Below are positions 38,789 to 48,201 of a stretch of DNA of 64,000 bases, piece by piece. The stretch comes from Parahoeflea alexandrii. GTDB lineage: Bacteria > Pseudomonadota > Alphaproteobacteria > Rhizobiales > Rhizobiaceae. Under the pieces are notes generated by a model that did no database searches, was not told the origin of the DNA, and worked only from the letters and a program-made list of their open reading frames with translations. Numbering within the stretch: position 1 is the first letter of the stretch; each line of letters opens with the position of its first letter. A program made the translations under genes and the position numbers. The stretch covers positions 248,001-312,000 of the forward strand of contig NZ_JAPWHB010000002.1 in the NCBI RefSeq assembly GCF_027214025.1. Direction: 5' to 3'.

Positions 38789-39141
38789 TGATTGGGATGG
38801 TTATGACGCATTCAGTGTCTAGATCGGGTAAACACCGGCGCCAGGCGGGCTTGAAAACCTGCCGGAATGGTTAACAGCCCGTAAATATGGCGTTTCATTG
38901 ACGTTTATGGCTCTTTTTGAGACAGCCAATCGTTAAAAACCAGTGGATGCAGGGGCCATCTTACCGGTTTCATTTGTGAATTAGCGCCGTGTGTGCCACT
39001 AAATTGAGAGTTTAAAGGGCCGGAAAGCTGTTTTCCGGATCCTGTCGCATGCCCCGAGCGAGCCTGATCCGGCGCTCCGGGAGTGCGAAAATGACGGGGA
39101 ACATGCGCGAACCCTGTTCGGAGTAATGAGGCTTGAGTGGC
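38789..39141. other. Intergenic region upstream of the giant coiled-coil gene
   Basis: It holds the divergent promoters for the Hpt gene and the giant gene. It is relatively AT-rich at 38880-39020 (TTTATGGCTCTTTTTGAG, AATTGAGAGTTTAAAGG) with no clear protein frame. I saw no convincing CtrA (TTAA-N7-TTAA) or other named site. Confidence 0.5.
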
Positions 39142-42100
39142 ATGAGTAAGACACCAGCGGACAAAACCATTGAAGAGCAGACTTTCGAGGCGCTTGAAGA
39201 CGCCTTGAAGATCGACTTGGGCGAAGACGGCCTCGGCGTGCTCGACGATGTTTCGTTGGACGAGCTGGAGGACAAGGTTTCCAGCGCCGCCCGCGAACTC
39301 AAGAGCGCAGGCGCGACGCCGCGGGCATCGTCCGTTTCGCAGCAGTCCGCCCCCGGCGAGAGCACCGCGCCAAGAATGCCGACGCCGCCGTTCACGCCCG
39401 CCGGCCCGATGGCGCCCGCCAATGACGACAGCCGCAAGAACATGGCCGGGCTGCTGCGCACGCTCGAAAGCCGTTCGAGCCGCGGCGCGCTGCGCAATGC
39501 CGCCATCCTCTCGGCGCTGTGGACCGTTGGCGGCATCGGGCTGGCCAACCTGCTCTACTCGCCCGCCATCTGGCAGATCCGCTCGGTCTCCGACCTGCTG
39601 GCGATGCCGGCGGCCATCGGCCTTTTGGTCGGGATTATTGTCCCGATCCTGATCTTCTTCTCGTTCTCGATCATGATGGCCCGCGCCCGCGAAATGCGCT
39701 CGGCCGCCCGCTCGATGGCCGAGGTCGCGCTCCGCCTTGCCGAACCGGAAAACATCGCCGGCGACCGTATCCTCACCGTCGGCCAGGCCGTCCGCCGCGA
39801 AGTCTCGGCCATGAACGAAGGCATCGAGCGCACGATCGCCCGCGCCTCCGAACTCGAGACCCTGGTCCATTCCGAGGTCAATGCACTCGAGCGCAGCTAT
39901 TCCGACAACGAAATGCGGGTCCGCGGCCTTGTCCAGGAACTGGGCAGCGAGCGCGATGCGATCGTCAGCCACGCCGAGCGGATCCGCGCCTCCATTGCCG
40001 GCGCCCATGAACAGCTCAAGGAAGAGCTGACGACGGCCAGCGAGGAAATCTCCACCCGCATCTCGACGTCGGGCGAGGCTTTCGCCCAGCTCATGGAAAC
40101 CCGCGCCGCCGCCCTGCAGGAGCGCACCTCGCAGACCAGCCGCGAGCTGGAGCAGCTGCTCGATGGCCGCACCGAGGCGCTGATCACATCGCTGAAGACC
40201 TCCGGCGGCGAGCTCACCGACGAGTTCGACACCCGTCTGGAAATGCTCAACGTCCAGCTCAACCATCGCGGCAAGGCGCTGCTGGCCGAGTTCGAGACCC
40301 GCGCCTCGACACTCGACGCCAACACCGAAAAGCTCAACGCCGCCCTTGGCGAGCGCGCCCGCCAGCTCAACGAAACACTTATCGCCCGCACCCGGGAAAT
40401 CTCCGACAGCCTGTTCTCGGGCCAGCAGGCGATCTCGGCGGGCCTCGAGGAAACCCTCGCGGCACTCAATTCCTCGCTCGACGAAAAGGGCTCGTCCTTC
40501 AGCCAGGCGCTCAAGTCGAGCGCCGACGACGCGATCATGGATCTCGATCTGCGCTCCGGCTTCTTCGAGGAAAAGCTCGAATCCACCATCGGCCGCATCA
40601 CCACGGTGTTCGACGAGCGCGTCGGCGAATTCACCTCCGCCTTCGACAGCCGCGCCGGCAATCTCGACACCAAGCTGTCCGAAAGCCTGGCCAAGATCAA
40701 CGAGACGCTCAACGGCGGCACCAATGCCATGGACGGCATTCTCTCGGCCAGCCTTGAGCGCATCGGCTCGACGCTGTCCGATCGCAGCCAGGCCCTGGAA
40801 GCCACACTGGGTTCCGGCGCCGACCGCATCGAGACATCGACGACAAGCGCCGCCGAACGTGTCGAGGCAACCGCGGCCGGCCTGAGCGAGCGGATCGAGA
40901 CGTCCGCCAACACCGCCGCCCAACGCCTGGAAGCAGTCGCGTCTGGCCTGGGCCAGCGCATCGAGACCTCAACCGGCACCGCCGCCGAGCGGCTGGAAGC
41001 CAGCGCATCGAGCGCGGCTGATCGTGTTGAAACCACCGCTGCAAGCCTCGCCGACCGGATCGCGGCGTCTTCGAGGAGCGCTGCCGAACAGCTCGAATCC
41101 ACAGCTTCGAGCACGGCCGATCGCGTTGAAACCACGGCCGCAAGCCTCGCCGACCGGCTCGAGACCTCGTCGAAGTCCACTACCGAACAGCTTGAATCCA
41201 CCGCGTCGAGCCTCGTCGAGCGGATGGACAACACCGTTCTTGACCGCACCATCGCTCTCGAGATGGCACTTTCGAGCGGCGCCGAGCGCATCGAGGCTTC
41301 CACGTCCGATGTTGCCGAACGCGTGGAGAACTCCACCCGCAATGTCACCGAACAGATCGACAGTACGCTGGCCAGCCGCACCGAAGCGCTGGAGAAGGCG
41401 CTGGCCGATGGCGCCGAGCGCATCGACACCAGCCTGAGCCAGCGCTCCGCCGCCCTCTTCGGCTCGATCGCTGAAAGCGCGGAAGCCATCGATCTCAAGC
41501 TCGCCGAACGCGCCAGCTCCTTCGGCACCGCCATCAGCCAGTCGGCCGAAGCCATGGACGGACTGCTCAGCGAACGCACCAGCGCCGTTGAAGCGAGCAT
41601 GACGCAGGCAACCGAGCGGCTGGCCGCCACGCTCGATGTCGAAGGCCAGCGCTTCTCCGAGCTGTCCAACGCGGCATCCGATCGCGTCGATGCCACCTTC
41701 CTAAAGGGCACCGACCATATCAACGAACGCCTGTCGACCATGAACAACATGCTCGGGATCGGTCTCGAGTCCGTGTCCAAGACCATCGAAGGCAAGGCGA
41801 CCGGACTGGCGGCCAAGTTGCGCGAGGCCGTTTCCCAGGCTGCCACCGAACTCGACGCCGAGGCTCTCAAGGCGGGCGAATCGCTGCAGTCGATCGGCAC
41901 CGGCTTTGCCGGCCGCATGGATGAACAGGCGCGCAGCTTCGCCGAGCGGCTGGACAGCCATGTCGACGAGCGCACGGCCAATCTCGCCGCCCATGCCGAA
42001 GCCATCGCCAGCCGCATTTCCAACGGTGCCACCGAGCTGCGCAGCGAAGCCGGCCGGATCAGCGACCTGGTCGAACATGTCGGCGAAACCGTTGCCAAGC

Positions 42101-44298
42101 AGGCCGACGCCATTTCCGGCACGCTGGATGCGACCGAAGCGCGCTTCGCCGCCCAGGCCGCAGCACTTGCAAACCGCCTGGAAACCGAAACCGGCGTCAT
42201 CTCCAGCCGCCTGGGACAGACCGCAAGCGAACTGGTCTCGACGCTGGATGACAAGACCAACGCGATCGACGCCCGCCTCGCCGCTTCCGGCGAGAGCCTC
42301 GTCGCCCGCACCGGTGCGCTGGGCGATGCGCTGGACCAGAAGGCCGGCTCGATCATCGAGCGCCTGGCTCAGGCCGAGCAGGCCATGGATGTCCGCACCA
42401 CCTCGGTACACTCGACGCTTGACGATCGGACCCGCGAACTCAACTCGATGCTGGCCAGCCGCTCGGCCGAGCTGTCCCGCGTCATCGACGAGCAGGCCCG
42501 CCCGCTGGTCGACCGCTATGTCGCAAGCGGCGAGGAATTCGCCAACCGCCTGACCGAAGTCACCCAGAGCTCCACCGATCGCCTGCGTGCGGAAAACGCC
42601 GCACTGATCAACGCCATCACCAACCGCACCAGCGAAACGCTGTCGGCGATCGAGACCGTCAACCAGAGCCTCAGCGGCAATGTCGGCGCCCTGCTCGAGC
42701 GCCTCGGCACAAGCAACGAGGAAATCTCGTCCGTCGTCGCCAAGGCCGCCAACATGCTCGGCGGCGCCACCACGCAGCTGTCGCAGACCTCCGCCGAGAT
42801 CTCCACCTCGACCGAAAAGGCCGCCGAACTGCTCTCCGGCTCCGCCCGTCTGCTCGACGGCAAGGTCGAACGGCTCACCGACATTTCCAGCCGCACCCTC
42901 AACCAGGTCGGCGCCATTGCCGGCCGTTTCGACGATCATTCGCGGGTGCTGGCATCCGCATCCGATCTCTTGGGCGCGGCGCAATCCAACCTTGCCACCA
43001 CGCTCGAGGAACGCCGCGAGGCGCTGCAGGCGCTGTCTCTCGGACTGGTCAACCGCTCCGAGCAGATCGAAGCGACGATGCATTCGCTCGAAGACATCAT
43101 CGTCAAGGCATTCGACGGCGCCGAGAACCTCTCCAAGCGCTCGGCGATGCGGCTTGAGGGCGGATTGCGCGACGCCGCTGAAAATGCCGGCAAGCTGATG
43201 GGCGAAACCGAAGACCGGGCGCAGATCGCCGCCGGCCTGATGCGCGAGAGCATCCGCGAAGCGGTCGAGGACGCCGACAAGCTGCTTGGCGCCACCGAGA
43301 GCCGCGCACAGTCGGCTGCCAGCTCGATGCGCCGCACCGTCAGCGAGGCCGTTTCCGAGGCCGACAAGCTGCTCGGCACCACCGAAAGCCGCGCTCGCTC
43401 GGCCGCCGGTTCGATGCGCGAAAGCGTGCAGGAAGCAATCGAGGACGCGATTGCGCGCTTCTCGGGCGCCACCGAGGAAATCCGCCAGTCCGCAGCCAGC
43501 ATCCGCAAGGAGCTGGAAGACACCCGCGGCGAACTCAAGCGCGGCGCCTTCGACCTTCCCGAGGAAACCCGCGAAAGTGCTGCCGCCATGCGCCGTGCAG
43601 TCGCCGACCAGATCAAGGCGCTGCAGGAACTCTCGCAGATCGTCGGTCAGTCGGGCTACCGCACCGAAGTCAGCGAACCGGCACCGCGCGCAGCACCCCG
43701 GGCAGCCGCCCAGCCTCAGCCTGCTCCGGCCCCGCAGCGTGCGGCACCACCGCGCCGTGAGCAGCCTGCGCCGCGTCCTGAGCCGCAAGCCCAGCGCGCG
43801 CCGCTGCGCGGCAGCCTTGAGCCCGCCGGCGCAGCACCGGCCAAGAGCGAAGGCTGGGTCAGCGACCTGCTCCGCGGTGCTTCGCGCGAGGAACAGGCCC
43901 CGGCTCCTGCACCGGTCGCCTCGCGGGCGCCCGAACGCAACCCGCGCCATGTCGTCGAATCGCTCAATTCGCTGTCGGTCGACATCGCCCGCGCCATTGA
44001 CCACGACGCCTCGGTCGACCTGTGGCGCCGCTACCAGCGCGGCGAGCGCGACGTCTTCACCCGCAGGCTCTACACACTCAAGGGTCAGCAGACCTTCGAG
44101 GAGATCAAGAGCAAGTATGGCCGCGAGCCCGAGTTCCGCGAGGCGGTTGACCGCTACATCGCCGACTTCGAGAAGCTGTTGTCGGATGTCGCGCGCAATG
44201 ACCGCGACAACATGATGACGCAGACCTATCTCACCTCGGATACCGGCAAGGTCTACACCATGCTGGCTCACGCCAGCGGCCGCTTCGGCCGGGACTGA
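39142..44298 (+). CDS. Giant coiled-coil membrane protein, growth pole ring (GPR/RgsE)-like
   Basis: The 1,718-residue protein has a cytoplasmic N-terminus with the motif EEQTFEALEDALKIDLGEDG. Two transmembrane helices (about 120-140 and 155-178) are followed by more than 1,200 residues of amphipathic, apolipoprotein-like coiled coil, with repeated LDxRxxxL and ADRVETTAASLADR units. A Pro/Ala-rich linker (about 1515-1600) and a compact conserved end (LSVDIARAIDHDASVDLWRR ... LYTLKGQQTFEEIKSKYG) complete it. This matches the description of the Agrobacterium growth pole ring protein and Sinorhizobium RgsE, large apolipoprotein-A-like proteins required for polar growth. The start at ATG 39142 is preferred to a TTG 3 codons earlier. 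A perfect terminator lies 46 bases after the stop. Confidence 0.78.
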   Translation: MSKTPADKTIEEQTFEALEDALKIDLGEDGLGVLDDVSLDELEDKVSSAARELKSAGATPRASSVSQQSAPGESTAPRMPTPPFTPAGPMAPANDDSRKNMAGLLRTLESRSSRGALRNAAILSALWTVGGIGLANLLYSPAIWQIRSVSDLLAMPAAIGLLVGIIVPILIFFSFSIMMARAREMRSAARSMAEVALRLAEPENIAGDRILTVGQAVRREVSAMNEGIERTIARASELETLVHSEVNALERSYSDNEMRVRGLVQELGSERDAIVSHAERIRASIAGAHEQLKEELTTASEEISTRISTSGEAFAQLMETRAAALQERTSQTSRELEQLLDGRTEALITSLKTSGGELTDEFDTRLEMLNVQLNHRGKALLAEFETRASTLDANTEKLNAALGERARQLNETLIARTREISDSLFSGQQAISAGLEETLAALNSSLDEKGSSFSQALKSSADDAIMDLDLRSGFFEEKLESTIGRITTVFDERVGEFTSAFDSRAGNLDTKLSESLAKINETLNGGTNAMDGILSASLERIGSTLSDRSQALEATLGSGADRIETSTTSAAERVEATAAGLSERIETSANTAAQRLEAVASGLGQRIETSTGTAAERLEASASSAADRVETTAASLADRIAASSRSAAEQLESTASSTADRVETTAASLADRLETSSKSTTEQLESTASSLVERMDNTVLDRTIALEMALSSGAERIEASTSDVAERVENSTRNVTEQIDSTLASRTEALEKALADGAERIDTSLSQRSAALFGSIAESAEAIDLKLAERASSFGTAISQSAEAMDGLLSERTSAVEASMTQATERLAATLDVEGQRFSELSNAASDRVDATFLKGTDHINERLSTMNNMLGIGLESVSKTIEGKATGLAAKLREAVSQAATELDAEALKAGESLQSIGTGFAGRMDEQARSFAERLDSHVDERTANLAAHAEAIASRISNGATELRSEAGRISDLVEHVGETVAKQADAISGTLDATEARFAAQAAALANRLETETGVISSRLGQTASELVSTLDDKTNAIDARLAASGESLVARTGALGDALDQKAGSIIERLAQAEQAMDVRTTSVHSTLDDRTRELNSMLASRSAELSRVIDEQARPLVDRYVASGEEFANRLTEVTQSSTDRLRAENAALINAITNRTSETLSAIETVNQSLSGNVGALLERLGTSNEEISSVVAKAANMLGGATTQLSQTSAEISTSTEKAAELLSGSARLLDGKVERLTDISSRTLNQVGAIAGRFDDHSRVLASASDLLGAAQSNLATTLEERREALQALSLGLVNRSEQIEATMHSLEDIIVKAFDGAENLSKRSAMRLEGGLRDAAENAGKLMGETEDRAQIAAGLMRESIREAVEDADKLLGATESRAQSAASSMRRTVSEAVSEADKLLGTTESRARSAAGSMRESVQEAIEDAIARFSGATEEIRQSAASIRKELEDTRGELKRGAFDLPEETRESAAAMRRAVADQIKALQELSQIVGQSGYRTEVSEPAPRAAPRAAAQPQPAPAPQRAAPPRREQPAPRPEPQAQRAPLRGSLEPAGAAPAKSEGWVSDLLRGASREEQAPAPAPVASRAPERNPRHVVESLNSLSVDIARAIDHDASVDLWRRYQRGERDVFTRRLYTLKGQQTFEEIKSKYGREPEFREAVDRYIADFEKLLSDVARNDRDNMMTQTYLTSDTGKVYTMLAHASGRFGRD
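41020..41217 (+). repeat. 99-bp tandem repeat inside the giant gene
   Basis: Two adjacent 33-codon units both encode DRVETTAASLADR, followed by I or L, then SS-S-x-x-EQLESTASS. DNA identity is high (GATCGTGTTGAAACCAC versus GATCGCGTTGAAACCAC, 99 bases apart). A second set of three 29-30-residue units (TESRAxSAAxSMRxxVxEAV) lies at about 43205-43470. Such repeats can change copy number between strains. Confidence 0.7.
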
Positions 44299-44316
44299 CA
44301 CGAGACCGGACCGGCG

Positions 44317-44778
44317 ATGTCTGAGACAAGGACCAAGATGAAGAACCCCGCCACAGAGCGGGGTTTTTCGATTTCGGGCCTTGGTGAAATCGCCATCCGC
44401 TGCATCGATTTCGATGCCATGACGGCATTCTACCGCGACACACTGGGGCTCGAGTTGCTGGCCGATCGCGGTGGTCTGATCTTCTTCCGCCTCGGCAACG
44501 GCGTCGAGGGCCACACCGCGGTGCTGGCGCTGTTTGACGCCGGGCGCGACCCGGAACGCGGCGAGCCGCAGGCCCGCCCGTCAACGCTGCACCATGTGGC
44601 ACTGAGCCTGAGCCAGGCCGACCAGGACATGGCCTGCCGCTGGTTCGACAAGACCGGCATCGGCTACACGGTCAGCCAGTTCCCCTGGATCGGCTGGCGC
44701 GGCGTCTTTGTGACCGACCCCGACGGCAACACGGTGGAACTGGTCTCGGCCGGCTGGCCGCGCATCAAGGACGCCTGA
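44317..44778 (+). CDS. VOC (glyoxalase/bleomycin-resistance) family protein
   Basis: The protein, 153 residues, carries two beta-alpha-beta-beta-beta modules: LGEIAIRCIDFDAMTAFYRD with TLGLELLADRGGLIFFRLG, and STLHHVALSLSQADQDMACR with GVFVTDPDGNTVELVS. Metal ligands in the family are a histidine and a glutamate in each module; H in LHHVAL and E in NTVELV are present. The substrate cannot be read from the sequence. The ATG lies 18 bases after the stop of the giant gene, and the first 17 codons contain that gene's terminator hairpin. No start exists between the terminator and the VOC domain, so the N-terminus MSETRTKMKNPATERGFS must be used or the gene is expressed from a promoter within the giant gene. 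Confidence 0.8.
   Translation: MSETRTKMKNPATERGFSISGLGEIAIRCIDFDAMTAFYRDTLGLELLADRGGLIFFRLGNGVEGHTAVLALFDAGRDPERGEPQARPSTLHHVALSLSQADQDMACRWFDKTGIGYTVSQFPWIGWRGVFVTDPDGNTVELVSAGWPRIKDA
44344..44368 (+). terminator. Rho-independent terminator lying inside the VOC coding start
   Basis: Perfect stem AACCCCGC / GCGGGGTT with a 6-base loop and a T-run (44364-44368). It would terminate transcripts of the giant gene after its stop at 44298, but it also overlaps codons 10-17 of the VOC gene. Confidence 0.75.
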
Positions 44779-44965
44779 CGTCTCAACCGATGCCGGCTTC
44801 CCGGCCTCTCCCGCATTCAGCCAGGCCCTGCGGCTGCGTCGTTATGACGTGGTGCCAACGGCGAAACTCGACCCTAAATAGTGTGATATCAAGCTCATGC
44901 GACGGTTTTCTTCGCGCAAACCACCGCTCATGACGGGCATTCGAAGACACACAAAGGGAATGACG

Positions 44966-45247
44966 ATGACTTTGGCAATTCTGGCTTACGCGGCAATCAT
45001 TGGAGTTCTCGGCTGGGCGGCGTGGCGAAACGGCGTCACCGAGAAGGCGATGTTCGTCGTCAATGTCGTCCTGCTGTGGATCAGCGCCATCTGGTTCTTC
45101 GGCTATCCCGCGCTGATCGGTCCGGCAGTTGTCGCGGCCACCCTCTACCTGGCGCTGCTGGTGGTCATGACCTCGTCGGATCTCCGGGTGCCCGTCACAG
45201 TTCCGGCTCGCCGGCAACAGCCGGCATACACGTACGACGAGGACTGA
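44966..45247 (+). CDS. Small integral membrane protein of unknown function
   Basis: The 93-residue protein has three hydrophobic segments: about 3-18 (LAILAYAAIIGVLGWAA), 27-44 (MFVVNVVLLWISAIWFFGY) and 48-64 (LIGPAVVAATLYLALLVV). A polar C-terminal tail ends YTYDED. ATG 44966 has AAAGGG seven bases upstream, whereas ATG 44960 directly abuts it, so 44966 is chosen. No recognised domain was seen. It stands alone between the VOC gene and the convergent Mla lipoprotein gene. Confidence 0.65.
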   Translation: MTLAILAYAAIIGVLGWAAWRNGVTEKAMFVVNVVLLWISAIWFFGYPALIGPAVVAATLYLALLVVMTSSDLRVPVTVPARRQQPAYTYDED

Positions 45248-45329
45248 GCCCGCAACAGCGTCGAGACCGGTCACGCAGTGACATGGCGCCTGTCCCGCTG
45301 AACTGTAATTTGAACAGGAAAGAGGCCGG

Positions 45330-45923
45330 TCAGATCCGCGCGAGCGTCCAGCCGACGATGTCCTGGACAACGGTCTCGAAGGCCCGGTCGAGAGACTGCA
45401 CATAGGCGGCATTGCCGCTGCCGGTGACCGGCGTCGTTGCGCCGAACACCTTCTGCGCCACCACTACGCCGTTGCGGTCATTGAGGATCTTGACCGAGAG
45501 CTCGACCACCGCGTGCGCGCCCGCATCGGCCTTGATCTCGAAGGCGCGGATGGCCGTGAGGATCTTGTAGTCGATCGCCAGCCCGTCGCCCGGCCTGCCG
45601 ACTCCGCCGACCTGCCCCGAATTCTCGAACGCCTGCACCAGCTTGTCCTGGACGATGTTGGGCAGCCGGTCGGACCATTGCGACTTGGCCAGGTATTCTA
45701 TCGCCGATGGCGTCGGCCGGATGATGATCTTCTCGCTGTCGAGCGCCTTGAGCGCGCTGGGTTCGTTGATCAGGATCTGCCGGTTCCTGGCGCGCGGGCC
45801 GGCAACAGACGGTGCGGCGGACAGTCCGTAGGTGTCAGGCGGCGGAGCCGAGACAAGCCCGCCGGCGCAGCCCGACAGGGCTGTGGCCATCGCCATTGCA
45901 ACAATCCAACGCCCCGCTTTCAC
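45330..45923 (-). CDS. ABC-type transport auxiliary lipoprotein of the Mla-like system
   Basis: This lipoprotein of 197 residues has signal peptide IVAMAMATALSGC, lipidated at C19. The mature part matches the ABC-type transport auxiliary (PqiC/LptE-like) family: PPPDTYGLSAAP at the start, ILINEPSALKALDSEKIII, YLAKSQWSDRLPNIVQDKLV and QAFENSGQVGGVGRPGDGLA, then a beta strand region with YKILTAIRAFEIKADAGA. Such proteins receive lipids from, or anchor, MCE-protein tunnels at the outer membrane. It is the last gene of the mlaE-mlaF-mlaD operon, 79 bases after mlaD. Confidence 0.88.
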   Translation of the reverse strand: MKAGRWIVAMAMATALSGCAGGLVSAPPPDTYGLSAAPSVAGPRARNRQILINEPSALKALDSEKIIIRPTPSAIEYLAKSQWSDRLPNIVQDKLVQAFENSGQVGGVGRPGDGLAIDYKILTAIRAFEIKADAGAHAVVELSVKILNDRNGVVVAQKVFGATTPVTGSGNAAYVQSLDRAFETVVQDIVGWTLARI

Positions 45924-46002
45924 GCCTACACCACTCCTGCGACCGCACCCCGGTCCATTACCTATTCCTTAACCTATGTCTTCCGGTACAGGAAAGGAAG
46001 AC

Positions 46003-47373
46003 TCAGCGCCGGGTTCTCCCGTCATATTGCTTGACCGTCTCGCCGCCGAAAATCAGCCGCTGCGGATCCTGCTCGATCGTCGTGATCGATCGCTCGATCC
46101 GCTGGATCGACCGCCGCGCATCGTTGACCAGCGCTTCGACATCGCGCAGCCCCGAACCCGAGAACCGTTGCAGATTGTCGGCGATCGGCCCGACGCGGGC
46201 ATTGAGCGTGTCGGCCACGTCGCGGAACGATTTGAGCGTTGCCTGGGCATCGGCAATCAGCGTCGAGGCGTCCCCTTCCCCGAGGAAACCGTCGAGCTTG
46301 GCCAGAACGCCGTCAACCCGCGTCGAGGCGGCATTGAGCCGCGCGCTCATTTCCTTCACGTCGGTGATGATCTGATCGTAATCGTCTTTCCTGGCGCTGA
46401 AGGTCTCGACCACGCCGCGCGCGTCGGCGAGTGCCTTGCGCGCATCGGCGCTGGCAAGCGCGATATCGTCCATGGACTGGCCAACCTTGGCCGGGTCGAT
46501 GGCGGAGATGACCTTGTCGACCTTCTCCAGCGAGGCACCGGCGTCGGCGGCAAATGTCTTGAGCGAATCCGCCGTCTGGCTGAAACTCTCGAGCGTATTG
46601 GTGAGTTCGCCCGACGCACTGGCGACGTCCGCCGTCACCTTGTCAACATTGGCGAGAATGCGGTCGATCTTCTTGGTATCGACCGAATTGAGCAGGTTCT
46701 CCGCCGAGGCAAGTGCTGTGTCAATCCGGCCCGAGAGCGATTTCACCGTCTCCGCGAGATTGCCCACGCTCTTGAGGAAACCGTCGATGCCGTCGGCATT
46801 GTCGCGCAGCGCGGCGGTAAAGACCTCTGTGTTTTTCAAGGTCTCGGTCAGCGGCGAGCGCGCATCCTTGATGAAACCCTCGACCTCGCCGATGACCCGG
46901 TTGGCGCGGTTGAGAATATCATCGGCCGTTGCCAGCAGGTTGGTCACGCCCGACGGATCGGCATCGATAACGGCGATCTGCTTGAGTTCGCGCGCCCGCG
47001 TCAGGATGTTCGGATTGGTGGGCGAACCGCCCTGCAACTCGATATAGGCCGACCCGGTCAGTCCCTGGATCTCCAGTGCGGCGCGGGTGTCGGTGTAAAG
47101 CGGGGCGTCCGCCCGTATGGTGGTTTCGGCGATGACAAAATCCGGGCTGTCCGGATCGATGCTGATGTTGCGGATCACCCCATAGGGAATGCCGTTGAAC
47201 CGCACCGCCGAACCGTTCGACAGGCCATTGGCGGATCCGGGGATGCGCACGATCAGCGGCACGGTTTCACCGGTGTTGCCATAGCGCGCCATCCAGTAGA
47301 CGAAGCCGAACGCCGACAACATCACCACAAGGGTGAAGAAGCCGACAATGGCGTAGTTGGCCCGCGTTTCCAT
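46003..47373 (-). CDS. mlaD: MlaD-like MCE-domain substrate-binding protein
   Basis: This 456-residue protein has one N-terminal helix (about 9-29, IVGFFTLVVMLSAFGFVYW) and then an MCE domain (about 38-118: VRIPGSANGLSNGSAVRFNG, GVIRNISIDPDS, LEIQGLTGSAYIEL). A long helical region of about 300 residues follows (TDVKEMSARLNAAS, AQATLKSFRDVADTL). MCE proteins form hexamers with a central lipid-conducting pore, and the long helices probably extend the channel across the periplasm, as in PqiB/YebT. The start ATG shares one base with the mlaF stop (TGATG). Its partner genes are mlaF and mlaE upstream and a lipoprotein downstream. Confidence 0.9.
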   Translation of the reverse strand: METRANYAIVGFFTLVVMLSAFGFVYWMARYGNTGETVPLIVRIPGSANGLSNGSAVRFNGIPYGVIRNISIDPDSPDFVIAETTIRADAPLYTDTRAALEIQGLTGSAYIELQGGSPTNPNILTRARELKQIAVIDADPSGVTNLLATADDILNRANRVIGEVEGFIKDARSPLTETLKNTEVFTAALRDNADGIDGFLKSVGNLAETVKSLSGRIDTALASAENLLNSVDTKKIDRILANVDKVTADVASASGELTNTLESFSQTADSLKTFAADAGASLEKVDKVISAIDPAKVGQSMDDIALASADARKALADARGVVETFSARKDDYDQIITDVKEMSARLNAASTRVDGVLAKLDGFLGEGDASTLIADAQATLKSFRDVADTLNARVGPIADNLQRFSGSGLRDVEALVNDARRSIQRIERSITTIEQDPQRLIFGGETVKQYDGRTRR

Positions 47374-48191
47374 CAGCTCGTTTCGCCTTCCTGGCGTGAT
47401 TTCCGGCCGGGGATCAGCCGCGCCCGCTTGCCCTTGAAGTAGGACTGAACCCACGGGTCGTCAAACGAAAGCATGTCCTCGATCGTTCCTTCCACAAGCA
47501 CCCGCTTCTGGCCCAGTACGGCAATGCGGTCGCACACCGAAAACAGGCTGTCGAGATCATGGGTCACCATGTAGACCGTCAGGCCCAGCGTATCACGCAA
47601 TTGCGCGATGAGTTCATCAAACTCCGCCGCACCGATCGGATCAAGCCCCGAAGTCGGTTCATCCAGAAAAACCAGGTCCGGATCAAGCGCCAGCGCCCGC
47701 GCCAGAGCCGCCCGCTTGATCATCCCGCCCGACAGTTCGGACGGATACTTGTCCGCCGCATCCGGCGACAGCCCGACCATCGCCACCTTGAGTTCGGCCA
47801 GTTCGTCCATCAGCGACTGCGGCAGGTCGAGGTATTCACGCATCGGCACCTGGATGTTCTCGCGCACGGTCAGTGCCGAAAACAGCGCCCCGTGCTGAAA
47901 CAGCACGCCAAGCCGCATGTCGAGTTCGATCCTCTTGATCTCGTCAACCGTGTCGTAGTCCTCGCCAAGAATCCGGATCACCCCGCTCCGGCGCGGGATC
48001 AGCCGCAGGATCGAGCGCATCAGCACCGACTTGCCGGTCCCCGACCCGCCGACAAAGCCCAGGATCTCGCCGCGATAGACATCGAGATCGAGATGATCGA
48101 GCACCACGTTGTTGCCGAAGGCGACGGTGACCTCATGCGCCGACAGGATGACTTCGCGCTTGCTCGGATCGGTCTGGGTGCTGGGGGTCAT
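47373..48191 (-). CDS. mlaF: MlaF-like ABC transporter ATP-binding protein
   Basis: The 272-residue ATPase drives inner-membrane lipid movement in the Mla-type system. It has Walker A GFVGGSGTGKSVLMR, Q-loop LFQHGALFSALTV, the ABC signature ELSGGMIKRAALARALALDP, Walker B LVFLDEPTSGLDPIGAAEF, and the H-loop VTHDLDSLF. The SGGM form of the signature and the short D-loop are typical of the MlaF/Ttg2A family. It lies 10 bases after mlaE and overlaps mlaD by one base, a compact operon on minus. Confidence 0.95.
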   Translation of the reverse strand: MTPSTQTDPSKREVILSAHEVTVAFGNNVVLDHLDLDVYRGEILGFVGGSGTGKSVLMRSILRLIPRRSGVIRILGEDYDTVDEIKRIELDMRLGVLFQHGALFSALTVRENIQVPMREYLDLPQSLMDELAELKVAMVGLSPDAADKYPSELSGGMIKRAALARALALDPDLVFLDEPTSGLDPIGAAEFDELIAQLRDTLGLTVYMVTHDLDSLFSVCDRIAVLGQKRVLVEGTIEDMLSFDDPWVQSYFKGKRARLIPGRKSRQEGETS

Positions 48192-48201
48192 CGGCTCGGC
48201 C

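Noticed and set aside
41020-41217. Assembly duplication as the reason for the 99-bp repeat in the giant gene
   Set aside because: The two units differ at several silent and coding positions, so they are genuine diverged copies.
38905-44514. Two very long minus-strand frames (672 and 937 codons) and an 819-codon Ser/Arg-rich frame opposite the giant gene
   Set aside because: They arise from the regular codon pattern of the coiled-coil repeats. They have no domain, ribosome site or plausible start.
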